A stretch of DNA of 64,000 nt from Lachancea kluyveri NRRL Y-12651 (Eukaryota > Ascomycota > Saccharomycetes > Saccharomycetales > Saccharomycetaceae): positions 930,001 through 994,000 of the forward strand of contig CM000688.1 in NCBI GenBank assembly GCA_000149225.2. Direction: 5' to 3'. The translations under genes and the position numbers were made by a program. Shown piece after piece: positions 61,446 to 64,000 of this stretch (position 1 is its first letter; each line of letters begins with the position of its first letter). Under the pieces are notes generated by a model. It did no database searches. It worked only from the letters and a program-made list of their open reading frames with translations, and was not told the DNA's origin.

Positions 61446-64000
61446 CTAGAAACCAAACCTTCTCTTGGTGTAAACGTACGCGATGTAAGCCAGTACAACC
61501 ATAATTGTGGTGATGCTAATAAACCATACTAAGGACTCTGTTTCTTGCCCGGGTACTAACACGTTCATCCCCCACAGACCTGTAATGATATTCATTGGTA
61601 GCACCACGGTACCTAGAATTGTAATCTTGCCTAATACGTCATTCATGTCGTTGTTAACCTTGGTCATGTCAATATTAATCTGTGCCAGATAGTTGGAGTG
61701 AGATCTACTCAACAGTTTCTCATAGTGGTTCAAGGAAGAAACCATGGTAATAATATGATCTTGGATATCACCTAAGTACATGCCTATTTCGGACCGTGGT
61801 GCAACTTCCCATTGCTCATTGCATCTCTTGGAAAATCCCTTGATCACATCAGCTTTCGACCCTAGCAACCTTACGATACTCATAACACGCTTACGACACT
61901 CACCGATACGTCTCAACATGTCCCCTTTCTTTTTCCATCCAATAATATTGGCATTGAACGTTGAGTCTGTAGTGGAAGATCTTGAAATGGAACGCGAAGA
62001 TGTACTCCCGCTGATACGAGAAAAAGCTGTTCTACGAGATAGTCTATCAAGGGGGAAGCCCTCATCTTCAGACGAACTTTCATCACCATCACTACTGCTA
62101 TCATCGCTGGAGTCATCTGCGCTATGGTGCATTTTCAGGATGGAATCCTCGATGTCGTAAACCTCATCTTCAATCAGCTCTATCATTGGTGCAAACGCAT
62201 CGGTAATGTCATCGATCAGAGCATACGCAATCCAGTCCGCGCTAACATTTAAGTAATCCTTCAACAACCTTGCTCTTCTGCGAACGTTAATAGGATGTGG
62301 TGTAGGAGCAAAATGGAAAGTAAGCACACCAGTACGGAAGACGATAATGTACACATTCAATGGTTCCAGCTCACCATCACGGGGTTTGCGCCTATCACCA
62401 GATTTTCTCTTGTATTTTTCATTTTCCTCCATTTCCTTTTGCGCTCTGCGTCTGTAACTAGAGCCGAAGCTACTAGCAGTCTTATCGGTTGAGGAATGGC
62501 GGCGAGTACGAAATCTAGAAAACCAATTTCCAGTAGCTGTACTACTTTCACGTTCTTGTTCGCTAGGTGATACGTATAGAGAATCCTGTTGTTGCTGTTG
62601 CTGCTGCTGCTGCTGCTGCTGCTGTTGTTGTTGTTGTTGCTGCTGTTTCTTCCTTGTGCGAGTATGGCGCTCGGCAACAATATCGAAACTTCTGAAACAA
62701 ACTAAATAGTAGTCTTTGAATAGTTCCACCTTCTCACGCACTTCTCCCAAAAAAATGTCTTCGGTGGTTAACGGATGAATACCGAAAGTCTTACTCAACA
62801 CCTTCATCTCTTCTTCAGTTGGATTTAGAACGTCTAGCCAAAAGGGGGAAGCTTCCTCCAGTTCTACGGACCCAGACAAGGCTTGTGACTGGCGAGTCAT
62901 TTGCTGTTGTAACGGTAGTTGTAGTTGTGCCTGTGATGGTGTACTGGCTTTGGTATCAACAAGAGTGGTGTTGCTGACAGACGAATATACAGATCCGACA
63001 AATAATTCTTCAAATTTCTGACCCGGCTGTAACAAGCCTGATATTGTAGGAGAGTGGATGGTTGAGTCCAAATCTTCTCTGAAGTAAGTGAAACGGAAAT
63101 GCTCAGGGTTGTTAGAAATTATATGTGGTGGGTATTGGATATTACGGCCCACAAGAAAATTGTCACGCATCTGATCTTCTTTGCTGTTATCTTTGCCTTT
63201 AGAAGCTTGTTGGCCACTGCTTAAACCTGGTAGGTTGATGTTGTGACGTTTTAAGTGCCATGGAGTAATTTTTTTGGGTCTCAATCTTCCTTTTTCCAAA
63301 TGTTCGGCTTCATTGATCTTGGTATTTCCTAGCTCTGGGACATCGATATTTGTAACAATAGGCCTGGAAAATGCAATTCCTTCACTTGCCTGTTCATCTT
63401 CGTAGTCATCTTCATCATCATACTGGAAATGAAAATTTTCCGTATCCTGGATAGCCTGACTTCTTAACCTCTCGGTTTCTTCTTTCGAGAACTCCTCCAG
63501 CACACTGGCGTCGGGCCAAACTTTAGGACCGCTAGCATCTTCATCTATTGGTAGACACACATCGTTTAATGAAGAGGAATCCGAAGATCTTCTTGATGGT
63601 GGTTTAGAGTTGTATGCCTCTTCCTCGATATCCAACCTCGAGGATCCGGGTGATGGGCTGCGGTGTCTCTTTACGTGTTCCATCAAAGCATCCACGTCGA
63701 TTACAACGTCAGAACCAGATTTCTGATCTTTTGTGGAGCCGTATGAAACATAGCTGTTAGCTCTTGCCCACCTTTCGGCGTCACTGGGCGACATTCTTGG
63801 TAGACTCTGACGTCTACGTAAAACTTCATGCTGCATGGAATTGTGATTAGGTGTGGGCCTCGAGTTTTTCGGAGCAGTGCTGGGCCTTCTAGAGTCTGTT
63901 CCTGATGATAAAGGCGGAGCCTCGATCATTCCCATAGATGGTCTGTGATCGATATACGAACCAGAAAACTGTGAGTTATTGATATCGGATGCGGCTCTAG
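61446..64000 (-). CDS. MNR2: CorA-type magnesium transporter Mnr2 (5' end beyond window)
   Basis: Mnr2 is a CorA-family protein of the vacuolar membrane that releases stored Mg2+. About 850 residues are visible and the frame remains open to the right edge, so the N-terminus is missing. The segment YIDHRPSM just left of the edge matches Mnr2 of S. cerevisiae (969 residues), so the ATG at 63935 is internal. The visible part has a Ser-rich disordered N-region with the conserved DVVIDVDALMEHVKRH and LVGRNIQYPPHIISNNPEHF. The CorA soluble domain is interrupted by a polyglutamine tract and an acidic Ser/Asp stretch. The C-terminus has two membrane segments with the GMN selectivity motif (ITGLWGMNVLVPG). 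Position beside the YKL063C-like gene supports MNR2 over ALR1/ALR2. Confidence 0.95.
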   Translation of the reverse strand, partial: RAASDINNSQFSGSYIDHRPSMGMIEAPPLSSGTDSRRPSTAPKNSRPTPNHNSMQHEVLRRRQSLPRMSPSDAERWARANSYVSYGSTKDQKSGSDVVIDVDALMEHVKRHRSPSPGSSRLDIEEEAYNSKPPSRRSSDSSSLNDVCLPIDEDASGPKVWPDASVLEEFSKEETERLRSQAIQDTENFHFQYDDEDDYEDEQASEGIAFSRPIVTNIDVPELGNTKINEAEHLEKGRLRPKKITPWHLKRHNINLPGLSSGQQASKGKDNSKEDQMRDNFLVGRNIQYPPHIISNNPEHFRFTYFREDLDSTIHSPTISGLLQPGQKFEELFVGSVYSSVSNTTLVDTKASTPSQAQLQLPLQQQMTRQSQALSGSVELEEASPFWLDVLNPTEEEMKVLSKTFGIHPLTTEDIFLGEVREKVELFKDYYLVCFRSFDIVAERHTRTRKKQQQQQQQQQQQQQQQQQQQQDSLYVSPSEQERESSTATGNWFSRFRTRRHSSTDKTASSFGSSYRRRAQKEMEENEKYKRKSGDRRKPRDGELEPLNVYIIVFRTGVLTFHFAPTPHPINVRRRARLLKDYLNVSADWIAYALIDDITDAFAPMIELIEDEVYDIEDSILKMHHSADDSSDDSSSDGDESSSEDEGFPLDRLSRRTAFSRISGSTSSRSISRSSTTDSTFNANIIGWKKKGDMLRRIGECRKRVMSIVRLLGSKADVIKGFSKRCNEQWEVAPRSEIGMYLGDIQDHIITMVSSLNHYEKLLSRSHSNYLAQINIDMTKVNNDMNDVLGKITILGTVVLPMNIITGLWGMNVLVPGQETESLVWFISITTIMVVLAYIAYVYTKRRFGF
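62588..62645 (-). repeat. Polyglutamine tract in MNR2
   Basis: About 19 glutamine codons (CAA/CAG mixed, with a CAG-rich middle) interrupt the soluble CorA domain in a linker that is also variable in S. cerevisiae Mnr2, where it is Asn-rich. Confidence 0.85.

Overview
The window is nuclear DNA from a budding yeast of the family Saccharomycetaceae. Genes are short and mostly intronless, the few introns are 60-80 bases with TACTAAC-type branch sites, and almost every protein has a close Saccharomyces cerevisiae relative. Gene order points to a lineage that did not pass through the whole-genome duplication. From the left edge to about 41 kb the genes interleave the S. cerevisiae chromosome XV block RPA190-YOR342C-TYE7-REV1-PYK2-PUT4-CIN1-MNE1-MEK1-TFB6-SOG2-MSC6 with the chromosome I block FUN12-RBG1-CDC19-CYC3. 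From about 41.8 kb to the right edge they interleave the chromosome XIII block EIS1-HOF1-ARP9-RCH1-IMP2-MIH1-MSN2-CCS1 with the chromosome XI block ELM1-CSE4-(MSN4)-YKL063C-MNR2. A Zygosaccharomyces/Torulaspora-type yeast is my best guess, inferred from gene order and protein similarity only. Gene names follow S. cerevisiae and rest on remembered sequences and order, not on a search.

Layout. 0-7 kb: end of RPA190, FUN12 (eIF5B), RBG1 (DRG GTPase) and a YOR342C/YAL037W-like protein. 7-13.7 kb: mostly noncoding, with a minus-strand solo LTR resembling Ty1/Ty2 delta, a tRNA-Met(CAT) gene, TYE7, and a 3.3 kb gene-free stretch. 13.7-26.5 kb: REV1, pyruvate kinase with a recognisable glycolytic UAS, PUT4 with upstream GATA sites, a class V PLP enzyme not found in S. 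cerevisiae, and a decayed second copy of it. 26.5-41.2 kb: CIN1, MNE1, MEK1, TFB6, SOG2, CYC3, MSC6. 41.8-64 kb: EIS1, HOF1, CSE4, ARP9, RCH1, IMP2, MIH1, ELM1, a single MSN2/MSN4 gene, a YKL063C-like protein, CCS1 and MNR2 (cut by the right edge).

Four introns were found by reading the sequence. MEK1 has two, both with non-GTATGT 5' splice sites, CYC3 has one and ARP9 has one. With them the proteins come to 494, 291 and 466 residues and rejoin the expected domains exactly.

Main points for a second look: (1) between MSN2/4 and the YKL063C-like gene, five CACGTG E-boxes start exactly 14 bp apart, with unrelated spacers, and a sixth lies 53 bp to the left; (2) the meiotic kinase gene MEK1 has two weak-splice-site introns and an exact URS1 (Ume6-type) site inside its first exon; (3) the intron in CYC3; (4) the functional plus decayed tandem pair of class V PLP enzymes; (5) the delta-like LTR beside a tRNA gene; (6) twin hairpins in the large TYE7-REV1 gap.
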